Shown: positions 32,599 to 42,251, counted from the stretch's first letter. The stretch: 64,000 nt of DNA from Bdellovibrio sp047344985 (GCF_047344985.1 NZ_CP178861.1:1240001-1304000); one strand, 5' to 3'. The notes: a model not told the origin generated them from the sequence alone. Made by a program: numbers and translations.

Positions 32599-32955
32599 AT
32601 GTTTTCAAAACCTTTTAAAATAGCAGGTGCGGTTTCGATGTCGGCGTTTGTGAGTCATGTCCCGCAGGTGGCGTTGGCGGCACCCGGTATGATTTCAACG
32701 CGGAACTTTGTTGAACAAACTACGCGTGCTCAAGATTTGCAAACAGTTCAAGACTATTTATCGCGAACGGACGTGCAGAAAGCGTTAATGGATCGCGGGC
32801 TTTCGGCGGAAGAAGCTTCCTCTCGATTGGCGAGCCTCTCTGAAGCAGAGCTTAAACAGCTCTCTGATCAAATCCATAAAGCACAAGCCGGCGGTGATAT
32901 CCTTGTCACTATTTTAGTGATTGTTTTGATTATCTTTCTTATCAAACGAATCTAG
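32599..32955 (+). CDS. PA2779 family protein
   Basis: 118 aa from the ATG at 32599 (GGGAG site); the longer frame from 32485 has no site. N-terminal signal/hydrophobic segment (AGAVSMSAFVSHVPQVALA), a helical core with TRAQDLQTVQDYLSRTDVQKALMDRGLS and a C-terminal single membrane helix (ILVTILVIVLIIFLIKRI). This matches Pseudomonas PA2779, which is always next to PA2778, as here. Role unknown. Confidence 0.85.
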   Translation: MFSKPFKIAGAVSMSAFVSHVPQVALAAPGMISTRNFVEQTTRAQDLQTVQDYLSRTDVQKALMDRGLSAEEASSRLASLSEAELKQLSDQIHKAQAGGDILVTILVIVLIIFLIKRI

Positions 32956-32963
32956 GTACGGCC

Positions 32964-33884
32964 GTGCGAGTTTTTCTTTGTGGTATTTATCTGATGCTTC
33001 TGTCCTGCGCGAGTGTTCCAAAGCAGACGGAAGCACTTTTGACGGGCTTTTATGATGGCCCTTCCACACATCGAATTCACAACGTTCCCTTTATAGAGCA
33101 AAGCACCGGCCATTGCGGGCCAGCGGCTTTAACAATGGTGTTAAATTACTGGCAGAAGGGTATTTCTCTCGAAGAAATTGCACCGCAAGTCTACACACCA
33201 GGTATGAAAGGGAGCTTTCAAACAGACATGGTAACCGCGGCGCGCAGGCAAGGAATGATGGCAATTCCTATTGCAGGGTTGCGTGATCTTTTAAAAGAAA
33301 TTGAAAGCGGACATCCGGTTATCATCTTTGAAAACCTTTCTGTTTCATGGCTTCCGCGGTGGCATTACGCCGTGGTTTTTGGATATGATTTGCGCCAAGA
33401 AGTCGCGCTTATGCACTCAGGTCCTGAAAAAAACAAATCTTGGGATCTAAGAAAATTTGAAAGATCGTGGATGCTAGGGGATTATTGGGGACTTGTTGTT
33501 CTGCCGCCAGATAAACTTACGGCCACGGCAAAAGAAATAGATCATGTGAAGGCCGCGGCCGCCCTTGAGGAGCTTGGCAAAAAAGAAGAAGCCGAAAAAG
33601 CTTATCTGCGGATTCTAAAAAAATGGCCCCATAGCTTAGGTGCCTTGATTGGCCTAGGAAATATCAAGTATTCAGAAAATAGAACACGGCAGGCAGAGGA
33701 ATATCTCACGCAAGCGACAAAGAGTCATCCCAACTCAGCCATCGCTTGGCATAATTTAACCATTGCATTTGCCGCGAATGGAAAATCCGAACAGGCAAAA
33801 AAATCCGCCAGTGAAGCTTTAAAGTACGCTTCACCGGCAGAGAAAAATATTTTCGCTGAAAATCTAAAAACCTGGACGAATTAA
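32964..33884 (+). CDS. PA2778-type cysteine peptidase with TPR, lipoprotein
   Basis: 306 aa starting at GTG (AGG six nt upstream). Lipobox LLSC (Cys15). Papain-like C39-related domain: catalytic Cys51 (GHCGPAAL), His134 (RWHYAVVFGYD) and Asp142. The C-terminal ~120 residues are TPR repeats (AAAALEELGKKEEAEKAYL...). Neighbours PA2779 by 8 bp. Paired conservation suggests that the small membrane protein is a substrate or partner of the peptidase. Confidence 0.9.
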   Translation: MRVFLCGIYLMLLSCASVPKQTEALLTGFYDGPSTHRIHNVPFIEQSTGHCGPAALTMVLNYWQKGISLEEIAPQVYTPGMKGSFQTDMVTAARRQGMMAIPIAGLRDLLKEIESGHPVIIFENLSVSWLPRWHYAVVFGYDLRQEVALMHSGPEKNKSWDLRKFERSWMLGDYWGLVVLPPDKLTATAKEIDHVKAAAALEELGKKEEAEKAYLRILKKWPHSLGALIGLGNIKYSENRTRQAEEYLTQATKSHPNSAIAWHNLTIAFAANGKSEQAKKSASEALKYASPAEKNIFAENLKTWTN

Positions 33885-35200
33885 ATCTTAAAGTCCTTCT
33901 GAAATTTGACGGAATTATTGCCGGCGTAGCTCGTTGCTTTAAATACGCTGACGCCGCTGGAAATTTCAGAATCCACCATGATGTAATTTCTTTGCCCTGT
34001 TCCCGCAATACGGCGATTGTTAGGAATCACATCGGGCACACCAGGAAAATTTCTGCTATGAATGGAACTTGATGTAAATTCAAACGTTTCATAACCGACA
34101 GCTTCAGGTTCAATGCGAGAGATCTCACTATAGTGAACGTCGCCGGAAGCAAAGATTACTTTATTAGGAATAGATTTCAGTTCCTGCAAAAATGCGGAGA
34201 ACTGAACAGGATGATCGCCTGAAACGGATTCTTTCCATGGGACCGCCGGAAAAAACTGACTGCCATTCATTAGCCAAGAAGGTCCCGGGTTTTGACGAAC
34301 ATGATTGAGCATCCAGGTTTCTTGCTCTTGCCCCCAATGCGCGTATCTTTCTTTAGACCCCCGAGGCAGACGGAAGCTACGGTCGTCCAACAATAAGAAC
34401 AAATGATTTCTAAATTTAAGCGCACTGCTTACACCGGGACCTTTTTCTAAAAGGCGGCAGTGGCTTTCATCTTGCGCAAAAAAGCTTAAGAAGTTTTGCT
34501 GAGACTCTTTAACAAAGGAGTAACTCAACGAATTAGCATCATTAAATCCGAAATCATGATCGTCCCAAGTGGCAAAGATAGGAATCAGTCTTTTACTAAA
34601 ATAGATTTCCAAAGTCGATCGGGCTTCACAAAAGCGCTGCCATAAGTAAGCGGGATCTGGCGCGCCGGTCGAGCCGCTATCGGCATAGACACTGTCGCCG
34701 ATAAAAAACAACACGTCAGGTTTGTTGTTAACCATGTTCTGCCAGATATCCGACGAATGTTCCTTTTCATTCATGCAAGAGCAGATGGCGAAACGCACGG
34801 AGGGTTTGTTCAAATCGAGAGTTTGAAATTCCCTCTCATCAATGGTTTTTCCTGTCTGAGCATCTATAATATTTAAATGATAGATTTCAGTCGGAACCAA
34901 ATTTGAAAAGAAGACTTTAAGAATTTTTTTAGGATGGTTTGGGAAGGAAATCGGGCGGACTTCATCAGGAAGCCACCTTTGTCCCTGAGAATTCACGACA
35001 TATATTTCCAGATCTGTCCGGTCATACACAATCGAGAACTGTGTTCTCGTATCGTCCGTGGCTCCTTGGAGGATCGAGGGCTCGGTTCTTTGTGCAGCCC
35101 TGCGAACAGGTGCAGAGAAAGTTTTTTGTGCAGTTCCTAAAGCGACAGCTTGGAACAAACCTAATTTTAAGAAATGACGGCGTTGTATTTTCATTTTCAA
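33881..35200 (-). CDS. PhoD-like alkaline phosphatase, Tat-exported
   Basis: 439 aa. Twin-arginine signal (RRHFLK, residues 7-12). Metallophosphatase motifs FIGDSVYAD, WDDHDFGFND and GDVHYSE match the PhoD family of Ca/Fe-dependent phosphodiesterase/phosphomonoesterases acting outside the cytoplasm. An N-terminal Ig-like domain (about 45-130) is usual for the family. The stop overlaps the convergent peptidase stop by four bases. Confidence 0.93.
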   Translation of the reverse strand: MKMKIQRRHFLKLGLFQAVALGTAQKTFSAPVRRAAQRTEPSILQGATDDTRTQFSIVYDRTDLEIYVVNSQGQRWLPDEVRPISFPNHPKKILKVFFSNLVPTEIYHLNIIDAQTGKTIDEREFQTLDLNKPSVRFAICSCMNEKEHSSDIWQNMVNNKPDVLFFIGDSVYADSGSTGAPDPAYLWQRFCEARSTLEIYFSKRLIPIFATWDDHDFGFNDANSLSYSFVKESQQNFLSFFAQDESHCRLLEKGPGVSSALKFRNHLFLLLDDRSFRLPRGSKERYAHWGQEQETWMLNHVRQNPGPSWLMNGSQFFPAVPWKESVSGDHPVQFSAFLQELKSIPNKVIFASGDVHYSEISRIEPEAVGYETFEFTSSSIHSRNFPGVPDVIPNNRRIAGTGQRNYIMVDSEISSGVSVFKATSYAGNNSVKFQKDFKI

Positions 35201-35260
35201 AATCCTTTTTGATTTATCAAGTTCAGCAAGGATTTTAAAAAAAATTAAGTTAGGTTCTCG

Positions 35261-36226
35261 TCATGAAAGTGTTTGCAGTTTGTGAGGCACCAAATTCTTT
35301 TCAGCTAAGAACGCGTCATTAAAAATCTTAGACGTGTAGCGAAGTGCAGAATCCCCCAGAACGGTGACAATGGTAAGCCCCTTGGCTTGGTTTTCAAGCG
35401 CGTACTTGTAGGCCGCATAAAGGTTCAATGCCGCGGAAGTTCCCACCAGCAACCCATCTTTTTGTGCCAGATGATAAAGCATTGAAATCATCTCTGTGTC
35501 GTTGACTTGAACCGCATCATCGATCACAGCTTCTTTAAAGTTCGCGGTTAAACGCATGATTCCGATGCCTTCAGTGATCGAAGAGCCCGTTGATTTTATT
35601 TCACCTGTTTTTAAATAAGAATAAAGCCCCGATCCCAAAGGATCAGCTAAGCGAATATGCACTTTCGTATCTTTTTCTTTTAGATAACGAGAAACGCCGG
35701 CAATAGTTCCGCCAGTTCCTGATGAGCAAACAAAGGCATCGACTTTGCCATTTGTTTGCTCCCAAATTTCAGGGCCGGTTGTTTTGTAGTGGCTCTTATA
35801 ATTAGCCACGTTTTCAAATTGGTTCGCCCAAAAAGCGCCGCGCTCTTCGGCAAGTCTTCTTGCCGTATGATAAAAATGATTTTGGTCTGCGAAAGGACAA
35901 GGAGGAACGGTGACAAGTTCCACACCCAGGGCATTCAAGGTTTGATATTTTTCTGCGGCTTGATTGTTAGGCATCACAATCAAACATTTGTATCCTTTTT
36001 GTGCCGCCAGCGTTGCAAGTCCGATTCCTGTATTGCCAGCCGTGCCTTCAACAATGGTTCCTCCGGCTTTTAACAATCCATCTTTTTCAGCTTGTTCAAT
36101 AATGCCGTGAGCGGCACGGTCTTTAACACTACCGCCAACATTCAGAAATTCAGCTTTTCCGTAAATTTGACAGCCGGTCATTTCAGACAAAGAATTGATT
36201 TTAATAAGCGGCGTTGGATAAAGCAC
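35261..36226 (-). CDS. PLP-dependent cysteine synthase family protein
   Basis: 321 aa fold-type II PLP enzyme. Schiff-base Lys35 in NVGGSVKDRAA, phosphate loop SSGTGGTIAG and the TAGNTGIG substrate loop. It has the layout of O-acetylserine sulfhydrylase (CysK/CysM) and could also be a cystathionine beta-synthase-like enzyme. GTG start with a strong AGGTGG site. No other cysteine genes adjacent. Confidence 0.92.
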   Translation of the reverse strand: MLYPTPLIKINSLSEMTGCQIYGKAEFLNVGGSVKDRAAHGIIEQAEKDGLLKAGGTIVEGTAGNTGIGLATLAAQKGYKCLIVMPNNQAAEKYQTLNALGVELVTVPPCPFADQNHFYHTARRLAEERGAFWANQFENVANYKSHYKTTGPEIWEQTNGKVDAFVCSSGTGGTIAGVSRYLKEKDTKVHIRLADPLGSGLYSYLKTGEIKSTGSSITEGIGIMRLTANFKEAVIDDAVQVNDTEMISMLYHLAQKDGLLVGTSAALNLYAAYKYALENQAKGLTIVTVLGDSALRYTSKIFNDAFLAEKNLVPHKLQTLS

Positions 36227-36259
36227 GGTAAACCACCTTGGTTGCGCTATTATCTAAGC

Positions 36260-36955
36260 TTACTGGTTCTGACCAAAAAGTGAATAGATCTTTTCCCAAT
36301 TTTGGCAAGGTGGTGCTGAAATTTTTAAATCTTCTCCGCTCCAAGGATGTTTGAACTCAACACTGAGCGCCTTGAGGCAAAGACCTTTGATTTCCAAATG
36401 ATCGCGGAAAAATCGGTTGTGGTGAGAATCTCCATGTTCTATGTCACCTAAAAGAGGATGAGCGATCCGATCAAAGTGACGACGGATTTGATGCCATCGA
36501 CCTGTCACAGGTTTGACATCCACCAAAGAGTAGCGTGCCGTTGGATACTTTTTTCCGACAGGAAAAGGAAGCTCAATGGCAGAAAGTCTTTTGTAAAGTG
36601 TTTGTGATTCAAGAAGTCCTTCTTCACCTAAAACTTCCAAAGGAATATGAATAGAGCCTTCTTCTTCTACATGCCCCCGCACAACCGCGTGATAAGTTTT
36701 TTGAAGCTGTCTTTCCATAAAAAGGCGACTTAATTCGCGCGTGGCCTCCCGAGATGTCGCCCACAAAAGAACTCCGCTGGTGGGAGCATCCAGACGGTGA
36801 ACGGGAAACACATCTCGCTTCATAAGATCGCGCAGATGATAAAGACAGATTTTTTCTTTCGGGACAGGATAAGGAGAAAGCTCCGGCGGGTGTACAAAGT
36901 ACCCGGCAGGCTTATCAATCGCAAAGAAGTAGTCGTCCTGATAAAGAATTCTCAT
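36260..36955 (-). CDS. Pseudouridine synthase, RluA/TruC family
   Basis: 231 aa. Catalytic Asp56 in the motif VHRLDAPTSG, with RYSLVDVKPVTGRWHQIRRHF and HPLLGDIEHGD. Length and the missing S4 domain fit TruC (tRNA Psi65) better than RluA/D. Leaderless-type start: an excellent promoter leaves 8 nt before the ATG. Confidence 0.92.
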   Translation of the reverse strand: MRILYQDDYFFAIDKPAGYFVHPPELSPYPVPKEKICLYHLRDLMKRDVFPVHRLDAPTSGVLLWATSREATRELSRLFMERQLQKTYHAVVRGHVEEEGSIHIPLEVLGEEGLLESQTLYKRLSAIELPFPVGKKYPTARYSLVDVKPVTGRWHQIRRHFDRIAHPLLGDIEHGDSHHNRFFRDHLEIKGLCLKALSVEFKHPWSGEDLKISAPPCQNWEKIYSLFGQNQ

Positions 36956-36963
36956 CGCCCGGG

Positions 36964-36992
36964 ATATTAAATAGGGGCTTTTTTAGAGTCAA
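36964..36992 (-). promoter_or_regulatory. Promoter of the pseudouridine synthase gene (leaderless)
   Basis: Minus strand TTGACT (36992-36987), 17-bp spacer, TAATAT (36969-36964), then 8 nt to the ATG at 36955 and no ribosome site. Confidence 0.7.
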
Positions 36993-36995
36993 TCT

Positions 36996-37003
36996 GGTAT
37001 GGT
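36996..37003 (+). promoter_or_regulatory. -10 box of the zinc-finger gene (leaderless type)
   Basis: Extended -10 in the form TG-n-TATGGT region ending 7 nt before the ATG at 37011, lying back to back with the promoter on the other strand. Confidence 0.35.
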
Positions 37004-37010
37004 TGCCTCT

Positions 37011-37493
37011 ATGGAAAATTCATGTTGTTCATGTTTAAAACCGTCGGCGACTTTGCAGTGCGGGATCTGTAAAGATTCTGTTTGTAAGAAGTGCGCCCAA
37101 TTTCTAGGGGAAGACAGTTTCTCGTTTTTAGAGAAAGTCTCTGAAGAGCTTTCTCATAACGTTTATTGCCCTCAATGTTTTGACGCCAAAGTTTCCTCAG
37201 CACTTGAAGCTTATAACGAAACGATGGAGCGCGCTAAAAATCTAGCTGTGTATCTGAAAGATCAAAGTAAAGAAACACGCTTGATGAGTCGAAAGGCGCA
37301 ACCTGTTCAGGTATTAAACTGCGCCGATCGCGAAGAAACGCTTTTGCGTTTGGCCTTCCTGGCTGCCAATGCCGGTTTTAATTGTTTGGTGGATGTGGAT
37401 TTAACTTCGAAGAAAATCCGCGAAGGTTCTTATCAAACTCAGTCGTGGAGTGGAACGGCCGTACCGGTTCAAGTAACAGGGCGACGTCGCTAA
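37011..37493 (+). CDS. Zinc-finger-like protein with C-terminal DUF-type domain
   Basis: 160 aa from the ATG at 37011; an ATG at 36999 lies inside the -10 box and is rejected. N-terminal treble-clef/zinc-binding cluster (CCSC, CGIC, CKKC and YCPQC, residues 5-56), a helix, then a C-terminal domain (about 107-150; LLRLAFLAANAGFNCLVDVDL) whose pattern loosely recalls YbjQ-like heavy-metal-binding folds. Not recognised with certainty. Ends in a perfect terminator. Confidence 0.78.
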   Translation: MENSCCSCLKPSATLQCGICKDSVCKKCAQFLGEDSFSFLEKVSEELSHNVYCPQCFDAKVSSALEAYNETMERAKNLAVYLKDQSKETRLMSRKAQPVQVLNCADREETLLRLAFLAANAGFNCLVDVDLTSKKIREGSYQTQSWSGTAVPVQVTGRRR

Positions 37494-37494
37494 A

Positions 37495-37526
37495 TAAAAA
37501 AGGCCTCTTCAAAAGAGGCCTTTTTA
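37495..37526. terminator. Bidirectional terminator
   Basis: AAAAAAGGCCTCTT pairs perfectly with AAGAGGCCTTTTT around a three-base loop. Confidence 0.88.
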
Positions 37527-37547
37527 GTTTTTATTTTAAGGTCGTTC

Positions 37548-38057
37548 TTATTTCGTGCACTCGAAAAGAGATGACGCCAAAGTCGCAACCCAAAGAGCTT
37601 TCGCTTTAGAGCCCACTTTCACTTCAGAAAGCTGACCATTATCGAAAGAAAGTTTGATTTTAATAACCATTTTAATGCCTTTAAGCTCATCGCTCGCTTT
37701 AGGAAGCTTTGCTGTATCAAATGTGTAAGTCACAGAATCTGAGAAAAGGGCTTCTGATTTATCCATTTTTGCATAAAGATCTGGATTTTCTTGAAGAACC
37801 TGAAGGATTTCGTCGCCGCCTCTATCTGAAATACGAGTGTCTGGACCATAACTGCCACCATTTTCAGAGAGAATTTCAAAAATCTTACTAGCACCTTGAA
37901 GCTCAACACTTTTTAGTGTGTCGCCGTCTTTAACGACTTTCACAGCGCACGCTTTGCCGTTAAGACCCGTTCCATTCAAAGTTAATACTTCCTGTGCTTT
38001 TGCGTTGTGAGAAACAAACAGGAGAGAAGCCAATGCAATACCGAGCATCTTAGACAT
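37548..38057 (-). CDS. Small secreted hypothetical protein
   Basis: 169 aa from the ATG at 38057 (GGAAGGA about 6 nt upstream; an ATG five codons earlier sits in that site). Signal peptide ends near AKA. The mature part is beta-rich with two Cys (near residue 37 and at 167) that could pair. No family recognised. Confidence 0.78.
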   Translation of the reverse strand: MSKMLGIALASLLFVSHNAKAQEVLTLNGTGLNGKACAVKVVKDGDTLKSVELQGASKIFEILSENGGSYGPDTRISDRGGDEILQVLQENPDLYAKMDKSEALFSDSVTYTFDTAKLPKASDELKGIKMVIKIKLSFDNGQLSEVKVGSKAKALWVATLASSLFECTK

Positions 38058-38255
38058 AAAAATTCCTTCCATTAGGTTTTAATTTATTAGCGCTCCTAAA
38101 ATAATGAATTCTCGAAAATTTTTCCCCTGTTAGTTTTTTGCTAAGGCTAAACTTTCAGACTTGTCCAAAGTTTTGACAGTTCGTACGTGACATTTTGGCC
38201 TATCTGAGCCATCCTAAGTGATGCCCTTTTTTCGGGGCAGGTAAGGATTGGTCCT

Positions 38256-41200
38256 GTGTTTTTAAGCCCTCTGACACTACAGAATATTTCGCAACTCCGC
38301 GCTCCCAACGAGAAAGTTCCTTTGGGGGAGTTGGCGACCTATGAGGAGGGCCTTAGCTTCATTGAAGACAGTGTTTTTGAAGGACACGAAGTCCAAACGA
38401 CTCCGCAAGGATCCTTACAGTTACAGCTCTTCTTTGCCGCAAAAAACACGAAAAAGGGTTACGTCGTTAAAGTAAACGAAGTCAATCCGGGGGGCGATTT
38501 AGAGTTTCATTGCGATCATTGCAAAACTTCCATGGAAACACCAAAGACCTGTGGACACCAATGGGCAGCGTTTGTTTATTTGTGGCAGGCTTTGACGTCA
38601 GAACAAGAAGGCATCATCAATCGCAAGCTTTTGAAACTGGCGCAGGATTTGGAAGAACCTCTGCAAACAAGTGTCGCCAGAGCCTCGCAAGCACGCTTTG
38701 GTTTCTCTCAAAACATCAAACTTGAATCTGTCAGTCTTTTTCTTGAAGATCATCCTTTGCTCAACTCCGAATCTATCGGAAGTTTGCTGACGTCGGATCT
38801 TGGCAAATTCAAACACCAAGAAATGACCCGAGACCTTGAGGTCCCGTCGCCTCTCTTGTGGAATATGCCAGAGATTTTTCGCAAAAAAGTAACGGCATAC
38901 TCCGGATTTTATCTCAATGAAGTGAACGAGCAAAACCGCTTGGCGGGAATGCTCCGCTATAACTTTACGGATGGGACACAGGTTTCAGCGAAAGATATTT
39001 TGCGCCATCCTTTGCAAAGAGCGGTGACAAAAGAACTTTTGCCTCAGACACGAACTCAAAATTCGGCTTTTTCGCGCTGGCCTTTAACGCAGCAAAAGGA
39101 GCATCTGTTCTTAAGCCAAAACCTGCGTGAGCTTGAAGAGATCATTCAAGTTTTGTTGGGAAATGTCGCAACAAAAGTTAATCAAGGTCAGCTCAAACTT
39201 TTCTTGCAATCCAAAAATCACCCGCGCTTGGGACTTCCTCTGCATTACATCGAATTCGATCCGGGAGTGGAATTAAACTGGCGTGTCGAGTTTATAGAAA
39301 AAGCCCAGCTAGAAGCTGAGTTTAAACTGATGAGTGCCCATAAAAAGCCTTTCGTTTATTTTGAATCCTTTGCTGTAGAGCCCACAGAGGGAATGCTTTT
39401 GGTTCATCCATGGTTGCATGAATGGAATCAAATCCGTGAAGTTCTCAGCGGCATTTCTGCGGACGAAAATGATTTTTACGTCTCTGTCGAGGGCCGACCC
39501 ACAATTCACCTGGAAGGGGAACTTGAGGCGAAGACCGTTTTAAAATATCTGCGCACTCGCACTATGCCAGTTCGTCTTGCCGGTGAATCCAGAACCTTAA
39601 GTCCGTCACAAAGTCAGTTGCAGATTCATTTAGATGAGTCCGGCGATTTCTTCGTGCAACACGATGCTCGCGTCCTGGGACAAAAAAATCTTTTGCGTAA
39701 AGGTTGGACGCCACGAACGGTTCTTTATCTTAAGACCTTGTCTGAAGGTTTGCCGTTCCTTATGAATGCGGATGTCAAAGATGTCGCAAGTCGCGCACGA
39801 CGCAAACGCGATTGGGATTTAAAACTTTTAAAACATCTTGGGGTTCTGCAATACCTCTTTATGGAATTGTTGTCCTATCACTTTGAAGGCATGCTCACTG
39901 ATGGCACGGTTCCAGATGAGGATAAAATCTTCTTATCTTTGCACAGCAATATTCAAGCACTTCTGATCAGCGGTTCGGGCGTTATCTTGGCCCGTGAACA
40001 AACTTTGACGGAACTGTGCTCACAGACGGTTCTTAATCATTTTGATGATTTCGTGGCAAAAACTTTAAAGGCTCTGAAGGCCAGTGAATCTTTTTACTCA
40101 GAACAAGGTGAAGTGATTCTTGAAGGTGTCGTTGAAAAAGAATTTCATCTTCTTTATGAAATTCTTAAACGCATGGCCCTTTCAACAGGAGGCGATGCTT
40201 TTAAAAAATCTCGCACGCCGCTTTTATCAAAAATTTGGACCGGCGACGTAGAAAAAGATCCTTACTTGCTCGACGGCAAATTTCATCTGCCCAGAGTAAA
40301 AAAAGAAGGATCACAAATTCACGAAACCTTGGAGACTCTGCAAGGATTGATTCCTTACGGTTTCGCGCTTTATTATAACGGTCAGCCTTTGCAAGAACTG
40401 ACCGAGGATGAATTTAAAGTCGACTTTATTTTGCAGACGGATGAAGAACATCGCGACTTTAATTGGTTTGAACTCAATCCAAAATTTTTCTTGCGTGGCC
40501 AAGAAATTGATCCGCAATCCATGTCAGGTTTTGGTAGCGGCGGGGTGATTGAATACGATGGGAAACTTTTCTTAGTTCCTCGTAAACAAATGCCGTCGTT
40601 AAGACGCCTGGAACATTTCTGGCAAAAACTGCAACGCGGAAAAACCGAAACGAGTAAGAAACAAGGTGGTGAAAAGGTCTATCATTTACCGCGCCATCAG
40701 GTTTTGGAGCTTTTGGCCTTGCGTGCTTCAGGCGTCGGCATTCGCGGTGATGAAGAGTGGAAAAAGCTTTGTGCTTTCTACGACCAAATGGGTTCCGCGG
40801 ATCGCGCTGTGGAAATTCCAAAAACGGTGAAGGCGGATTTAAAACCGTATCAAGTTTCAGGCGTGCAGTGGCTGCAGGATCTTTACAATTTAAAACTGGG
40901 TGCATTGCTCGCAGATGACATGGGTTTAGGTAAAACCCTGCAAACTTTGACGTTCCTTGAAGATCTTCGTCAAAAAGGCGACATGGGACAAGTTCTTGTT
41001 GTCGTTCCATCGTCATTGATCTTTAACTGGCAAAGTGAAGTTGAAAAATTCACTCCGGATATTCCTCTCACGGTCTTTACCACAAAAGACATGATGAAGG
41101 TGGGGAAGAAGCTCGAATCCAAGCAAGATATCGTGGTCCTAACGACCTATGGTCTTTTGATGGAAAACGAAAGTTTTCTGAACCAGTATAAATGGAAAGT

Positions 41201-42251
41201 TCTGATCTTCGATGAAGCGCAGAACTTAAAAAACATCACCACAAAACGCACCAGTTCCGCTCGTGCATTGACGGCGCGCTTTAAGATCTGTCTTACGGGA
41301 ACACCGATGGAAAATCACTATGGAGAGTTTTATTCTCTCGTAGATCTTTTGGTGCCGGGCAGTCTTGGAAAGATCGAAGATTTCCGTCGTCAATTTGTAA
41401 ATACGGAAATGGTGACTCGTGAAGAAATCGAGGACTTGAAGCTCAAAATCAAGCCGTTGATGCTTCGTCGCACGAAAAAAGAGATCCTCGATCAGCTTCC
41501 TGAAAAACAGGAAACGAAAGTCAGCATTGCCTTTGAAGAAAGACAGATGGAAATCTATCGCGACATCGCTCTTTCTTATAATCAAAAAGTGCAAGACAGT
41601 CTTTTGACACAAGCAGAAGCCAGCGTGCAATTGCAAATGCTCACGGCTCTTTTGCGTCTTCGCCAAGCATGTTCTGACCCGGCGGCTCTTCCAAACGTTC
41701 GCTATGATCGTATTCCGCCAAAGCTTGAAGCCTTGATGGATTCTATTCAAGAGATCGTGGAGTCCGGCGAAAGTGCTTTGGTCTTTACGCAGTTCTTGCA
41801 GACTTTAGAGCACACGGCCGATCTTATGCATAAGGCGGGTATTCCTGTTTTCGTTTTGCATGGAGGAATTCCGACAAAACAAAGACAGAAAATTCTTTCT
41901 GATTTTAACAAAGTTCCCGGCGGAGCCGTCTTAATCATGACCCTAAAAACGGGCGGTGTGGGCTTGAACCTTACGAAAGCCAGTTACGTTTTCCATTTAG
42001 AACCATGGTGGAATCCGTCAGTGGAAAATCAAGCAACAGACCGTGCGCATCGTCTGGGTCAAAGTAAAGCCGTGCAGGTTTTCAGATACATCATGCATGA
42101 GTCCTTAGAGGAAAAAATCGAACTTTTAAAAAATCGTAAAGATAAGAAGTTTCAATCGCTCTTTACGACGACAGAAAATGATATCGATATTGGCCCTGGT
42201 AGTGGAGCACTCACGAAAGAAGATTTCGACCTTCTTATCGGTCTAAAATAA
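38256..42251 (+). CDS. Large SNF2/RapA-type helicase with SWIM-like zinc motif
   Basis: 1331 aa with a GTG start after TAAGGA. Residues 86-101 hold a Cys-x2-Cys-x9-Cys-x-His cluster (CDHC...CGHQW), a variant SWIM finger. Residues ~130-850 have no recognised motif. The C-terminal ~480 residues are an SNF2 ATPase: Walker A GLGKT (about 889), DEAQ (about 985), and motifs ending in ATDRAHRLGQ (about 1257-1266). Bacterial SNF2/HepA proteins remodel protein-DNA complexes or RNA polymerase. The long unassigned middle is larger than normal. Confidence 0.93.
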   Translation: MFLSPLTLQNISQLRAPNEKVPLGELATYEEGLSFIEDSVFEGHEVQTTPQGSLQLQLFFAAKNTKKGYVVKVNEVNPGGDLEFHCDHCKTSMETPKTCGHQWAAFVYLWQALTSEQEGIINRKLLKLAQDLEEPLQTSVARASQARFGFSQNIKLESVSLFLEDHPLLNSESIGSLLTSDLGKFKHQEMTRDLEVPSPLLWNMPEIFRKKVTAYSGFYLNEVNEQNRLAGMLRYNFTDGTQVSAKDILRHPLQRAVTKELLPQTRTQNSAFSRWPLTQQKEHLFLSQNLRELEEIIQVLLGNVATKVNQGQLKLFLQSKNHPRLGLPLHYIEFDPGVELNWRVEFIEKAQLEAEFKLMSAHKKPFVYFESFAVEPTEGMLLVHPWLHEWNQIREVLSGISADENDFYVSVEGRPTIHLEGELEAKTVLKYLRTRTMPVRLAGESRTLSPSQSQLQIHLDESGDFFVQHDARVLGQKNLLRKGWTPRTVLYLKTLSEGLPFLMNADVKDVASRARRKRDWDLKLLKHLGVLQYLFMELLSYHFEGMLTDGTVPDEDKIFLSLHSNIQALLISGSGVILAREQTLTELCSQTVLNHFDDFVAKTLKALKASESFYSEQGEVILEGVVEKEFHLLYEILKRMALSTGGDAFKKSRTPLLSKIWTGDVEKDPYLLDGKFHLPRVKKEGSQIHETLETLQGLIPYGFALYYNGQPLQELTEDEFKVDFILQTDEEHRDFNWFELNPKFFLRGQEIDPQSMSGFGSGGVIEYDGKLFLVPRKQMPSLRRLEHFWQKLQRGKTETSKKQGGEKVYHLPRHQVLELLALRASGVGIRGDEEWKKLCAFYDQMGSADRAVEIPKTVKADLKPYQVSGVQWLQDLYNLKLGALLADDMGLGKTLQTLTFLEDLRQKGDMGQVLVVVPSSLIFNWQSEVEKFTPDIPLTVFTTKDMMKVGKKLESKQDIVVLTTYGLLMENESFLNQYKWKVLIFDEAQNLKNITTKRTSSARALTARFKICLTGTPMENHYGEFYSLVDLLVPGSLGKIEDFRRQFVNTEMVTREEIEDLKLKIKPLMLRRTKKEILDQLPEKQETKVSIAFEERQMEIYRDIALSYNQKVQDSLLTQAEASVQLQMLTALLRLRQACSDPAALPNVRYDRIPPKLEALMDSIQEIVESGESALVFTQFLQTLEHTADLMHKAGIPVFVLHGGIPTKQRQKILSDFNKVPGGAVLIMTLKTGGVGLNLTKASYVFHLEPWWNPSVENQATDRAHRLGQSKAVQVFRYIMHESLEEKIELLKNRKDKKFQSLFTTTENDIDIGPGSGALTKEDFDLLIGLK

